Positions 23,501-38,500 are shown, counted from the first letter of the stretch. The stretch is DNA of 64,000 bases from Periplaneta americana (GCF_040183065.1 NC_091117.1:103373001-103437000); one strand, 5' to 3'. Notes: generated by a model not told the origin, from the sequence alone. Numbers and translations: made by a program.

Positions 23501-26500
23501 TGTTTCTTAGACTAAGGGCTTTTCCAACGCAAGTTATAGGCTAAATTCAGGATGAATCAATCAGGATTTGAACCCAGGCTCTCTGCCTTGTAAGCACAGT
23601 GTGCATACTAGTACTGAGCCAAATTGGCAGTTACTTGGTATTATAAATACATGTTTGATCTCTTCTAGGCCCGAGGCTCACAGGCAAGTCATCAAGTCCT
23701 AAGGGACATTCTGAAAGAAGTTCAAACCAATATGGTTCCTCGCTCAATGCTCAAAGAATGGGCAACAAGAACTTTTCCTGCAGCTACAGATTACTGGACA
23801 TTCCGAAAAATGGTAAGTTAATCACATCACTCAGTATGTAGTCTGTTAACAAACTGACTTGACCTTTAGTCTCTGTACTCTTATTTACAACATTTTTCAT
23901 CTGCACTTCTTTCTTATCATAGAAAGTATTATTATAAAGGTTATCAATGCATAAGAGCATCTTCCTGTGTCCAATTTTTACACTTTATCCTCTTCCTCCA
24001 ACTTTCTCTAACCTCCCATCTCCATTCTTGTAGTTCCTCTCCCCTCCTCACCCATTGCTTTCTTAATTTCCTGCAGCCATGTGCTTTGAGTCTACCTCTT
24101 TCTCATTCCATTCCAAAACTCTTCTTGGTAACTGTTCATGTTCCATACGTTTCACATGTCTATACCATTCTAATTGTCTGTATTATACGAAATCTAGAAT
24201 TGTATTTTGTTTATTTATTTTAAGCAATACATTATAATGGCGGCCGGATAGCTCAGTTGGTAGAGCAGGGACTGGAAGGTACGGGGTTCGATCCCAGGTA
24301 GTGACAGGATTTTTTCTCGTTGCCAAACTTTCAGAACAGCCCCGAGGTTCACTCAGCCTCCTATAAAATTGAGTACCGGGTCTTTCCCGGGGGTAAAAGG
24401 CTGTCAGAGCGTGGTGCCGACCACACCACCTAGTTCTAGTGCCAAGGTCATGGAAAGCATGGGGCTCTACCTCCATGCCCCCCAAATGCCTTCATGGCAT
24501 ATTACGGGGATACCTTTACCTTTTTACCTTTTTTTAATTATAATAAATTCAGTTTATGAATATCACCCTAATAACACATGATTTCTTAAATTCTTTTTCT
24601 TTAAGCTTGCGTAACATTACATTTTTCAATTCCAATTTACACATTTTTGTTTCTTTTAAATTCTAACGAAAAATTGTTTTTATTTGTCATGTTTTTACTA
24701 GTTCTGTTATTTAGAGCAATTATTACAAATGCTGTACAATATTGGAGAATGCAAAGTGCTGCTCACATTTGTCCTTTCTCTGGCTTTTACACTGTACACG
24801 CAGGAGAAGAGGGTTTTCTTCTTTAGAAATAGCATGAAATCCTGGATTAAATCCCAAATCTCTCTGCAGTGCATATGAAGAGAAGGTATATGTCACTGTT
24901 GATAGTGATTCATACATTGGACGGGGATGTTAAGCCTGGCGTCCACCTTGGTGTTATTTGACAGGAGTAGGCTATATGCTGGCACTAGGTTTCCCCTTCT
25001 CCCATCCTCATCTTCATCATCGTTCTCGGCCATTCCCTACACTACACTTACACGAACACTTACACATACACTCACTATAGTACACGACATAACTCTCCAC
25101 AGATGCACATCATGCATAGCATGGCCCGCCGAAGTGGCATGCAACTTGAAAAATGGGAAACAGTCTAGCTATAACTATCTGCAATATGCAGAACCCGAAT
25201 CACACAAGTTAAGTTGGTAGGCATTAGATACACATGCAAATCTTACACACCTACTTTCGAGATTGACAGAAAGAAATAAAGAATATGTATTTCATAATTT
25301 GTATGACAGTTTGTTTAATTGAAAGTGTATGCACTAAAAATAATGATTTTGTTCTGCTGCATATGTTTAAGAAAAACATCAATGAAAGCAAATTTAACAA
25401 AGTTTCCATATTGTGTTGACTCCAGACCCATGTTCCTTGTTCTCTTTCCCTTATGACTCAATACCTCCAACACTAAAGTAAAGAGGACACAAAGAACCTC
25501 AGCTAAAATGAAGTCAGAAGATTCCTTTTATTCAGATTACAGCATGACAAAATTTTATATATATTGTCAAATTCCTGTGACAATTGCAACAAGGCATAAA
25601 AGTAAAAACACAGAACTATAAAGAAGCCCCAGAAGGACTGTTACGGTCCACAAAAGTTTTCAGCCCATCTCTTCATTGGATGTCTAGTTGAAATCCAGTT
25701 ACATAGCATTGTTAACTACTTCCAACATAGCTATGCTGCAGGGTGAAATGTGTTCAATGACATTAACTTCACAGAGTAAATCCTTAATAAATGGATAGAA
25801 ATTTTCTTTGTTATTTTGCGTTATTTGTTTTCATTTAGTGGGAAAGTGACATTATTTTTAGAAAAAAATTGCAACATAGCAGTAAAGTCAGTACCATTGC
25901 CAACACGTGGAAACAATAGTGCAATAGTAAGGGCGGTTATGTAGCCATTGTCAGCACCAGACCTGTTTCACGAGGTGACTCCCTTTGTAGGTAACCATTA
26001 CGACAAACAAAACACATTTCATTTTTATGTGGTTTTAGTAACTTATTTTACATTTGTGCATTAAATAATTTATGAACTTTATTGTGAACATTCAAGTAAT
26101 GGTACATAGTTCTTAATATCAAGTTAAAACAGCATCTGGTAATCTGGTTCATGCAAAGCGCAGTAGAAAGAATAGATTTTAGGTTCAATTGTTTATATTA
26201 TATTCTTTACACTTTATATCGTCAAATTAAGTTAAGAATTTGTTCCACTTTTTCATTACTCTTATTTACAGTATTACTAATAATTAATGTTTATTAAATT
26301 TTTCACATTAATTGTTTCATTAAAGGTTACTTTACCAAATACATCACTCTTGAAAACTATATTTAAATAAATAATTACAACAAACGCAAGCAGCCTTTGT
26401 AAAGCACTTGTACCTGCCAAAGGAAGTAAACACAAAGACTACCCTAGCAACATGTTATGAGAAGATCTAAACAAGTACTACCTGCTGCACGTTCCATCCT

Positions 26501-29500
26501 CCAGAATGCTCTACGACATACATCCTGCAGCTAGGGCTGCCAGATTTGTTTTAGAAAGAAAAGGAATCAGTCAGTCTTCTTAATGTATCCAGCTGTTTGC
26601 TGACAACATAAGGTCCACTATAGTCTACTGTAGTCTTCTCAGTCCTTGTTTTTCATGAGAAATGAGGGATATTTTGATCGGTGTTCATTATAGATGTCTG
26701 TTGCTAGTAGCCAGAGTTGGGGTGTAGTCAGTATATACTGCAGGGCTGTGTCTTCTGCAATTGATACTGATGATTTTAATTTACTTCTTTTGTGGTTTAT
26801 GGATGGACAGTATAGAAGTATGTGTTCCAGATCTTCATCATGATTATTACACTGCAGACAAATATGAAGGTGTATGGAACTTCCTAGGGATTTCGTAGCA
26901 TAATTATAATTGATTGTTAAAGTATTTAAGGTGTAGAGTTATTACCATCCTTAGCTCAAACATTTAACAATATGAAATACATTTACAGAAACTGTATGTT
27001 AGATCTACATATACATGTATCTGTTGTATAAGTGTAATGTTGTTGTTGTTGTTTTCTAATGCCAGGCGTTTGACAATAAAGTCATTTGACCTCTTGCACT
27101 CCAATATTTTTCAAAGATATTATCATGACCAGCCACTGAAGCACAGATTTTGAGGTGTTCCGAATCCATTTCTTGGTTTGAGTTGCACAATGGGCAGTTA
27201 GGAGACTGATATATTCCAATTCTATGTATGTGCTTGGCCAAACAATCATGGCCTGTTGCCAATCTAAATGCAGCTACAGACGATTTTCGTGGTAAATCGG
27301 GAATTAATCATATAAGTGTAATAAAACCATTCATACCTACCTAGATCTCTTGGATATGGAACAACAAATCATTGCAATAAGTGAAAGTCTCAGGAATCTT
27401 CTATGCCACATCAATAAATTTAAGAATGCAGTTATATTGTCAGACTCCAAAGCAGCTATTCTATCGATAGTCTCTAGACACACACCTTCATCTCAAACAG
27501 CAGAAATAACTAAAGTGCTCTCTTAATTAATAACACTCAATAAAAGAATTATATGAGAATGCAGATGCTTTAGCAAAGAAGGGCAGCACTGCTACTTACA
27601 GACCTGTTACTAAATCTACATATTATTCTGTGAAAAAATTTATTAAATCTACATACTTAGACTTCAACAAACAAAATTTGATAACACAATCTCAAGGGAA
27701 AAAATGGAAATCTCTGCTTCATAAGCCACAGTTAATTCCCGATTTACCATGAAAATCGTCTGTAGCTGCATTTAGATTGGTAATAGGCCATGACTGTTTA
27801 GCCAAACACCTGCATGGAATATATCAGTACCCTAAGTCCACAGAACATTTATATCTTACATCTGATTACTTAAACTTCATAGTGTTATAAAAATAAATCC
27901 CTGCATATAATTTTAGTAAACTTCACGTTGAAAATAATTATATTGATGGAAAAAAAAGTTTATAACCCTCAAATTACGAAAGACGTATTTTAAGATTAAA
28001 AAAAACCCGTAAGAATATGGGTAAAAGGTGTAATCTGGCAACTTATCTGTAGTACTGGTACTCAGGCATTAGTTGTTAATGGAATAAATGTTATTATGTC
28101 ACTAATATTAATGTATATAATAATTTTTAATGGTTAAATCTATTTAAATATAAATGGTTATGTAAAATAGGTCCTTATTGACAAAATAATAATGTCTATA
28201 TTTTGTAAACAGCATTCCCAAACATCCATTATTAAAGTCGTTTATAAATAAAGTACTGAAATATTCTTAAACCATAAACATATCAGAAACATGCAGAATA
28301 TTTATTGGAACTGAGAAATCTAATGTAAAAACAGTTTATAAAAATGTGTATTTTTAAATGTGTTTAAAAGATAATGAGATCATAAATTATTATGCAAAAT
28401 AATTATTTTTGGGGAGTTTAAATGTAAACGAACAAAATTGTAGAGAACTTTTCCATGTATATTATGCTACAGATTCGTCTCTTAAAAGGACTGTCATTAA
28501 ACACCTTATACTTTGTATAACATTCAATTATTTGATTATACATAACATACAACTAATCTACACCAGGCTATTACTGAACTATGTCATGTCCTCACAGGAT
28601 TGTTAGACACTGTAGGCATTCCATCACCATTGAAGATGATTATGGAATACTGATACATACTATTTAAAACATTTTTATATATAATTACATTTCTGTTAGT
28701 TACTGCATAAAATTTACAATAGGGAAATATGTGCAACTTACAAGACACCATTCTTAATTGAATAGTATTTCACTAACTGCGTGTTTGTTACAGTTCACTC
28801 TTCAGTTATCTCTGGCTTGCTTTGCTGAGTATGTGCTGCACCTCACTCGGCTCAATCCGGACATGATGTACATTCACCAAGACTCTGGTCTTGTCAATGT
28901 ATCTTACTTCAAGTTCGATGTAGATGATACTACAGGTATGCATTGCATTAAGATCGTGTTTCATTTATGAACTAGTGCTGTTGTTTGGCAATAAAACAAA
29001 TGATCTTAATTGTACAGTGCATCCTGGTAATTTGTCATGGATTGATTACTTAATTACTGTAGTGCAGATTAACTGCCAGACAAAGGATGACTTGGATATA
29101 TATGGGTACAAGTAACTGGTCTTTTAATACCATTTGTATGCTTGTATGTGACAATGAAGTCGAGATGATGCTTCCCACCTGGAAATCTGTCTAACAGTAG
29201 CGACTGAAACCTGCACTATCACCAAATATTGAAGAGCTAGACTGTTAATGGTTTGAATTCCAAAACAGCTCATTGAAAACCAACCAATCAAATATATCAC
29301 TTGTATTTATTTCATCTCAGATGCAGTTGGTTTTTTATATTTATATCCAATGATTTTAAGAGAAATTTGAGAAATGTTAATGATAGCTTTTTTTTTTACG
29401 TTTAATCCAATTTCATGGCACAAAAAATTTAACTAAAAGGTACCTTTCAAATTGTTTTTGATTTGCACTTTGAAGTGTTGTGATGATTTTGAGTTTTATG

Positions 29501-32500
29501 TTCACAAAACTTTTGAAAGTTGTCATACATATGTAGTAAAACTAAATATGAATATAATACTGCTGCAGGTGACCTGGATGCTAACCGCCCAGTACCCTTC
29601 AGACTCACTCCAAACATTCTGGAGTATCTGAGCTCAATTGGAATTAGTGGGCCCTTGACCTCAAGCATGATTGCAGCCGCTCGTTGTTTGGTGCATCCTA
29701 GCTTCAAAGTGCAGACTATTCTGCGAGCAATCCTCCGAGATGAAATGATAGCAGGACATAGGAAGGTGGGTTTATTTCACTACATGTCATAACTTTCATC
29801 AATATGCGGTATATTTTTAATAGGTGAATGAGCTGGATATGTGAATAGGTGGGTAGATGAGTAAATGAGTAGACAGATAAGTAAATAGATGTGTAGGAAG
29901 AGAAGAAGGAAAGTGGGAGTAAGTAAAGAGAGAGAGAGACACACAGACAGAAGGGTATGGAGAGAGTTGGGGGTTGATTTACTATATTTGATTTATTTTT
30001 TGTTTGTTTAATTATTCATTTATTTGTTTCTGTGTTTATTTATGAAAACTTTTTGGTCCAGATATTTTACTTATAGTTTTAAGAAACCCGGAGGTTCATT
30101 GCCACCCTTACATAAGCCTTCCATCTGTCCCTATCCTGAGCAAGATTAATCCAGTCTCTACAATCATATCCCACCTCCCCCAAATTCATTTTAATATTAT
30201 CCTCCCATTTATGTCTCGGCCTCTCCAAAGGTCTTTTTCTCTCCGGCCTCCCAACTAATACTCTATATGCATTTCTGGATTCTCCCATGCATGCTACATA
30301 TCCTGCTCATCTCAAACATCTGGATTTAATGTTCCTAATTACGTCAGGTGAAGAATACAATGCATGCAGTTCTGTATCATGTAACTTTTTCCATTTTCCT
30401 GTAACTTCATCCCCCTTAGCCCCAGTATTTTCCTAAGCACCTTATTCTGAAATACCTTTTACCTCTGTTCCTCTCTCAAAGTGAGAGTCCAAGTTTCACA
30501 ACCATACAGAACAACCGGTAATATAACTGTTTTATAAACTCTAACTTTCAGCTGTTTTGAGAGCAGACTGGATGATAAAAGCTTCTCAAGCGAATAATAA
30601 CAGACATTTTCCGTATTTATTCTGCGTTTAATTTCCTCCCTAGTGTAATTTATATTTGTTACTGTTGCTCCAAGATACTTGAATTTTTCCATCTCTTCAA
30701 AGTATAAATTTGAAGTGTGTTAATACACATTGGTTCTCTCTTCTTGAAACAAGTTCTTGGGCGGTGAGAAGCTTTGACACTTCAATTTTGTAGTGGACCC
30801 CAACAAAAAAATTAAACTACTAAGCAATTTAAAACTGTGAAGGCTTTCTTACAAGATCAACACACCACAAAATTGTACTGTTATTTCCTTCAAAGTAAAC
30901 TTCCTGTTTTTAACTCTGTAAATATTTTTCTGCAACATGATGCTCCAGCTATACATCTTCTGAGAAGGAAACTTCTTGGTCTTCTTACTGACCTATTTGT
31001 CAGATTTGTTAAGCTGTCTCCTCTTCAGTCTAATTCTACTTCTATTTGTAGTGTTGAATTCGAAAAGAAGAAATATCAGAAAGCAGATGAAGATTTGGTA
31101 ATTGAAGCAAAAGTCAAGGAATGCTTAAAAGAATGAGTGTGATGAACAGATGTTTTATAAGTGCATTGAAAAATTTTACATGGCAGCTTGTGCTACATTC
31201 TAAAGAGATTTCCACTTGATAAATTTCTTAAACATGCAGAAGTTGTGAATATTTCACACAGAAAATATGTTTCATATTCATCTCTCGAATATTTTATTCA
31301 AAGATATCCAAATTTTCTGAAGGAAAGTGAAAATGACAGACTTGAAGAAGAGTTTTCAAATTACCAATGTGATAATTTTCCTGAAAACATTGTAAACGGA
31401 CCTAGAACAGATATAAATTGTGGCAAATTTACTGATCTTAGAGATGAAAGTAGACAAGTAAAATATAAAACATTGTGTAAAGATATATTTGTTGTACTGA
31501 GTGTATCCTATAATAATTGTCCTAGAGAAAGAATGTTCAGTGTTGTGAGAAAAAATCAAACAATTCAAGCCTACGTCATGTATATCAACACTGGAAACAC
31601 TTATGATCCAGGAAATCAACATAACATCACAAGGAAAAGTATGTCATTGATTAAAGTTCTCGTTAACACTTTGTTAAAAACATAAAATTTACACTGTCAC
31701 ACGTTAAAAGTGTTAAAATTGTTTAAAAAGGTATTTACCTTCGACAGACGGCCCGTTTCGACGCTATTTGTCGTCGTCTTCAGTGTCTCTTGAACCACTG
31801 CTGATTTTGGCTCTGCGATGTGCAGTTGTCGATGGTAGGGGTGGGGGTGTGTTGTTCCTCTGGTGGGGGTTGGCTGTCTGTATGTTATGACGTATTATGA
31901 TGTCAAACAATGTGTGCGTATTAAACTGTAGTTGCGTATTAAGTATGTAATGTGGGTGTGCTATTGTATTCTTATATATTTCGTATTGTTCTAGGATATT
32001 TAACTGTAAACTTTTTGGTGTGATGTGTAAAATTTCCATATCTGTTTCTATATTATTGTAGTCATGATTATTGTCGATAATGTGATCTGCGTAATTTGAT
32101 GTAATGTAAGGTTTGGTTATAGCTTTAATATGTTCGTTGTATCTTGTATGAAAGGATCTTCCTGTCTGTCCTACGTAAAAATGTGGGCAACTATTGCATT
32201 TTAATTTATAAACTCCAGTTGAATTATATATATTTGAATGTTTAGTGTGGTTGTTTAAGAATTTATGTGTTGTATTATTTGTTTTGTATGCAATTTTGTA
32301 CTTTAGTTTTCTGAATGAAGTTGCGATTTTGTGGGTATTCGTATTGTGATATGTTAATGTTATGTATTTATTCTCGCGTGCTGTTTGTGTTGGTTTGGTC
32401 TGTTTTTGTTTTGCCTTTTTTATTAGTGTGTCTGTTATGTTAGGGTTGTATCCATTGTCTTGTGCTATATATTTTATTGTGTTTAATTCTTCCGTGTAGT

Positions 32501-35500
32501 TGTCTTTGTTCATTGGTATATTAATTAATCTATGTGTCATTGTACGGAAAGCTGCATGTTTATGTTGTATGGGATGATTTGATGAATTGTGTATATGTGT
32601 TGTGGTTGTAGTGGGTTTCCTATATATTTTGAATTCGTGTCTGTTATTTGTTTTGGTTATGGTGATGTCTAAGAAGTTTATAGCTTGCTTATGTTCCATT
32701 TCTACTGTATATTTTAATTTGGGGTGTATTTTGTTGAGTTGTTGATGTAGGTTTTCTATTTGTCTTTTGTTTCCATTATATAAGACTATTATGTCATCTA
32801 CATATCGATGCCAGTACATTATTTTCTCTGCATACAATACAACATTAGCATCATTTGACATCGTAAATCTATATACAAACATACCAGTAACAGAAACACT
32901 GGAAATACTTCGGGAAATGCTTATCAAAAATAACATACCACAGACTCATATTAACGAAATTTTACACATAACAGAAATTATTACTAAACAAAATTATTTC
33001 ACACATAACAATAAATACTATACACAAACTGAAGGATTACCAATGGGTTCACCTATATCAAGTATATTAGCTGAAATCTTTATTCACAACATAGAACAAA
33101 CACACATACTAAATACCGACAACAACAAACACGCAGAGAAAATAATGTACTGGCATCGATATGTAGATGACATAATAGTCTTATATAATGGAAACAAAAG
33201 ACAAATAGAAAACCTACATCAACAACTCAACAAAATACACCCCAAATTAAAATATACAGTAGAAATGGAACATAAGCAAGCTATAAACTTCTTAGACATC
33301 ACCATAACCAAAACAAATAACAGACACGAATTCAAAATATATAGGAAACCCACTACAACCACAACACATATACACAATTCATCAAATCATCCCATACAAC
33401 ATAAACATGCAGCTTTCCGTACAATGACACATAGATTAATTAATATACCAATGAACAAAGACAACTACACGGAAGAATTAAACACAATAAAATATATAGC
33501 ACAAGACAATGGATACAACCCTAACATAACAGACACACTAATAAAAAAGGCAAAACAAAAACAGACCAAACCAACACAAACAGCACGCGAGAATAAATAC
33601 ATAACATTAACATATCACAATACGAATACCCACAAAATCGCAACTTCATTCAGAAAACTAAAGTACAAAATTGCATACAAAACAAATAATACAACACATA
33701 AATTCTTAAACAACCACACTAAACATTCAAATATATATAATTCAACTGGAGTTTATAAATTAAAATGCAATAGTTGCCCACATTTTTACGTAGGACAGAC
33801 AGGAAGATCCTTTCATACAAGATACAACGAACATATTAAAGCTATAACCAAACCTTACATTACATCAAATTACGCAGATCACATTATCGACAATAATCAT
33901 GACTACAATAATATAGAAACAGATATGGAAATTTTACACATCACACCAAAAAGTTTACAGTTAAATATCCTAGAACAATACGAAATATATAAGAATACAA
34001 TAGCACACCCACATTTACATACTTAATACGCAACTACAGTTTAATACGCACACATTGTTTGACATCATAATACGTCATAACATACAGACAGTCAACCCCC
34101 ACCATAGGAACAACACACCCCCACCCCTACCATCGACAACTGCACATCGCAGAGCCAAAATCAGCAGTGGTTCAAGAGACACTGAAGACGACGACAAATA
34201 GCGTCAAAACGGGCCGTCTGTCGAAGGTAAATACCTTTTTAAACAATTTTAACACTTTTAACGTGGAAAAGTATGTATCTTTCAAGAATAAATTTGCAGA
34301 AAAGCAGCTGTTAGATATGTAACTGGATCAGTCAAAACTACACCCAGTGTAGTGTTAAGAGTAGCAACCCACTTCGAGATGACCACAATATACAAGCCAT
34401 TCAATTACCTACATGAAAATTTAACTGCAAATAAATACAAACATGCTTGATACTATAAGAACTTGTGTAAAACTTCTCTATCAACACAAAAAGCCTTCAA
34501 GGATAAAATAAATTAATTACTTTCTGATACAATAGCATGCAAAATTTTACCCAATGCTCTTCCACAAATCCATTAGACTACACTGATATAAAACCTGAAT
34601 TATTATTGATACAAGATATATACAAATCAACCGACCTTCCATCTAAAATGCTACAGCTAACCTGAGAAGCAATAAATATTAGATATCCATCAGTAAATAG
34701 ATACGAATATATAGTACCAATGGCTCCCTAAGTGGCAGAAAAAAAGAGCAGAAGCTGGAATCTACAGTGAAATCTTCTCTCAGTATATTATACTTCTTGG
34801 ACCAGGAACAACAAATTTCGAAGCAGAATTGAAAGCAATAACAACCAACCACATAGCAGAATATTCTGTATAGAGCTCAGATAAAAAGAAAAATAGTAAT
34901 ACTCGTGGATTCAATATCAGCAATACAAGCAGTAACCAGATATGACCAAACTACATCAAAAATAATCCAGGAAATCAAAAGCATGTACAAAACGTTGATA
35001 ACACAAGGTAAATACTGTATCATACTATTTGGTAATGAACAAGCAGACATGTTAACTAAACAAGGCTCTAAAGTTCTACAGACAACAGCAAAACAGATAT
35101 TGCTACAAAGAAAGACTACAGGAAGTATACCATAACAGAGAAGAACAGAATAAGAGGAATCTGTGGACGGGTCAGAACAATACTGTCATGACTAGCAGTG
35201 CCAATAATGGTAGTTACGATAATACTGCTCTGAACCATCGATATGAAGCCATTGATAAATATGCTAATAAGATAAAACTCCTTCCATAAAGAACTGTGGC
35301 AGCACTTTTCAGATTGGAAACTGGCCACGACTGCTAGGATGAACATCTTCAAAGAATGGGAACAGTCTCAGGAACAGGGTGCTCCCTGTGCAGAGAGGAT
35401 TTAGCTTCAAACAAGAAACACCTGTTACACTGCAGACGACTGGACCCAGAGAAAAGAACCGAAAAGATGTAGCAGAATTTTACTGGAAAGCACGAGGAGT

Positions 35501-38500
35501 AATTGTGTAAAACCAAGCTCCAGCCATTTGAAAACAACAGATGTAAATATGCAACAGAGAATGTTTTATTACAGAAGAACTCACAGGTAACGTGTAATTA
35601 TAATATATAATGTGATTCAGATCTGACTTCCTTCGAAGTGGAGGTACGAATAAGATACGATTATGGATAACATTCATGTAGACAAGCAATAATACTGTAT
35701 GTACTGCTGTGCTACCATGTTAACAAAATGTGGAAAATATGCCAAGTAGCCACAGCAGTCAACATTGTGAGACTGAGAATCGGCCTAGATTATATATATG
35801 TGTGGGCTATTCCATATGAAATCGATCAGTAAAAACCCTCGCATTTTTTTTATACTCTAATTTTTTCCCTATTTATACAAGGTGCTGAGGAGAGTGCATT
35901 TTCAAAAATATAGTATCGAAAGTCAAATGGTTTTCGTATTGTTGAGCGACAAATTTAGTGTATTTTAGAAAAACAGGCCTCTTTCAGCGCTCAGAACTCT
36001 GGAACCATTTATTGCAGAACATTGAACGAGACCTCATTTTGAAGCTGACATTTGGTAGGTTATGCTAAGAAGTAAGCCTTATTTTTATTGTTTACAGAGA
36101 GACAGATAATCTGACTTTACTTACTTTTAGGTTTTTTGCCAGTTTGTAAAATTGTAAAAAAATATTGAGAAAAAACCTTGCATTATTAAGAGGGATTCGG
36201 CATTGTTTGCTTAGTGGTACGGCAATAAGTTTCGAGGGTATTAGATAAATTATTTTATTTAGACTTGAACGGCACAGTACCGCATGCACTGGCAGAGAGA
36301 TGATGATAAGCGAGCGTTGGGAGGAGGAGCCACGCCACCCTCTAGACAACTGTGTGACATGTTTAGTCTCCTGCATGCAAGCCAAGTTGCGTGTGCATTT
36401 TATAAGTGCAAGTGTTGTGACCCAGTATTTTTCAAGTTTATATTTATTATTATAAGTTATTCGTTAAGGCATATTTGTAAAACCATTATGGTAAGATAAA
36501 GTATTTCAAAACAATATCGATCAGATTATTGAGTTAAATGCATGTCTTTCGTGAGCACTTCCGTAATATAAACATTTTCTACGTTGTAACAAAATTTATT
36601 TCACAGGTTGCTTAAAATGGAGGACAGATCTTACTCAGGTGACCGCTGCTTCAATCCCCATCAACTTACGCATCACAAAAGGGTCAATGTTAAAGGGCTT
36701 CAGAAAGTATCCCGTTTGATTGCAGAAAAATTTGGTGTACCTGAAAAGTACCAAAACATAATTCGATTATGTACAGTTGTCAAAAGAAAAAGTGGCCACT
36801 CTCTAGACACAAAGTTCCCTTCGGGTATCTCCGCTACAATTCAGAGACAGGCGATGTTACATGTTGTTGGACCACGTGGCCTGATATCTACAGTCAGAAT
36901 GAAAGTTTTTGCGTGTTAATCTGTAGCGTAATGGTAGCGTTTCGGGCAAGTGTTCGTAAGGTTGTGCATTCAAACACAACTTAATGCTTTTTATGTTCTT
37001 TTTAGGAGAGAGAGAGAAAATATAATTGCTTCTGTTTCTTTTATGGCTGTTTTAGTAATTAACATCAGGTTCATGAATGTATTATGCCATGACTTTGTCA
37101 TTATTTATTATAACATTATGGCTGCAAATGGAAAGCAAGATTATATTCTCAACAAAATATTTTTCGTGGCATAAACAAAACAAACTTACAGGCGTCTGCC
37201 TTAAGAAATTAAAACAATTAAGTTAAAAAAAAACAAAAAGCCACGATTCAATATTTAGTCCATCTTCCTCCAATCTCGATCACATCTTGCAGTCGAGTGG
37301 GCATGGAATCAACTAGTGTTTTCAAATACCGACTGTTCTCAGCCATGGCATCCCAGGCATACTGGACGAGCTTCCACAAATCATCAGAGCGTCTTGGAGG
37401 GGATTGGGCCAATTTTTCCGCATATGCTTCTTTACTTGGGCCCACATATTCTCCAAAGGGTTCAAGTCCGGAGAGCAACGAGGCCAATCTATCAATTCGA
37501 TATCCTGTCTCCTCACAAACCAGTCCCAAATCAATTGAGATGTGTGGACTGGATGATTATCCTGCTGAAATTTAAGAATTCCAGCAGGATATAACAACCT
37601 AGCATAAAGAACCATATAGCGTTCCAGCAACCATTGATATTTGTGCTGGTTAAATTTCCCGCAAATATGATGGATTGTGCCCACTCCACGATGAGAAATC
37701 CACCCCCAACACGACACAGATACTCTACCACTGCGGGCACGCATGGCAGCGTATCTGTGGTCGAATCGGATACCAGGAGGACAATATACAAGAGTGGGTC
37801 CTTCCTTTGTGGTAGAAAAGGTGACTTCATCAGAAAAGATTACCCTTTTCCAATCCCAATCACCATTTCCTACCACAAAGACTAAACGCTCCTCTATATG
37901 CTCTTCCTTATGAACTTCCCTAGGAATGGCACGTCGAGATCTCAAATTGGCGGCTTTTAAACGATTTCTCACGGTCTGGTCGTGGCCAGAGAAATTAACA
38001 ACTGCCTTCAAAGTAGTAGCGGTATGAAAGGAATTCCTTTCAACCTCTGCCACTAATCTGGCGTCCTGTTATGGTGTTGAAATTTTCCTTCTACCACTCC
38101 CAGCTTTTCGGCCAAAAATTGCCGAGCGTTGATAATTTTGCACCCATCTCCGGGCTGTCCTTTCTGAAACATTGAAATGCCTACCTGCCTCGGATGCCGA
38201 AAAACCAAGATGAATTACAGCCCGTATTATACTTTCTTTCGTTCCTGCACCTCTTTGTGGAGCCATGTAAGTCAAAGTCGCAGGCAGAAATGGTGTCGTG
38301 GTTTCCTCAGAGAATTAGCCTCTACCTAGGTCTTAAAATAACAGCAAAACATTCATTATATTAAAAATATATATTCTTCAATTAGGAAATAATAATATAA
38401 ATACTTGTTAGAGTCTTAATAACTATATCATTTTCAACATGAAGTCCACAGAGTTAAGAAGAATATAATTATTTTATAATATCGAACTTAGTGTTTAATT

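Larger units (their letters stand above)
31700..34265. mobile_element. Head-to-head (inverted) Penelope-like element
   Basis: Two arms of about 1.13 kb (31700-32831 and 33133-34265) are near-identical inverted repeats around a 301-base unique centre. Each arm encodes the RT YVDD region, the finger/thumb, and a GIY-YIG endonuclease. The centre adds upstream RT motifs for the + arm. Arms differ by only a handful of bases and one indel near 34014, so the structure is young. No clear target duplication is visible. Inverted partial copies are a known habit of Penelope-like elements. Confidence 0.9.

Noticed and set aside
37297-37594. Plus-strand open frames over the Tc1 transposase
   Set aside because: They are antisense shadows of the minus-strand transposase, which has clear catalytic motifs.
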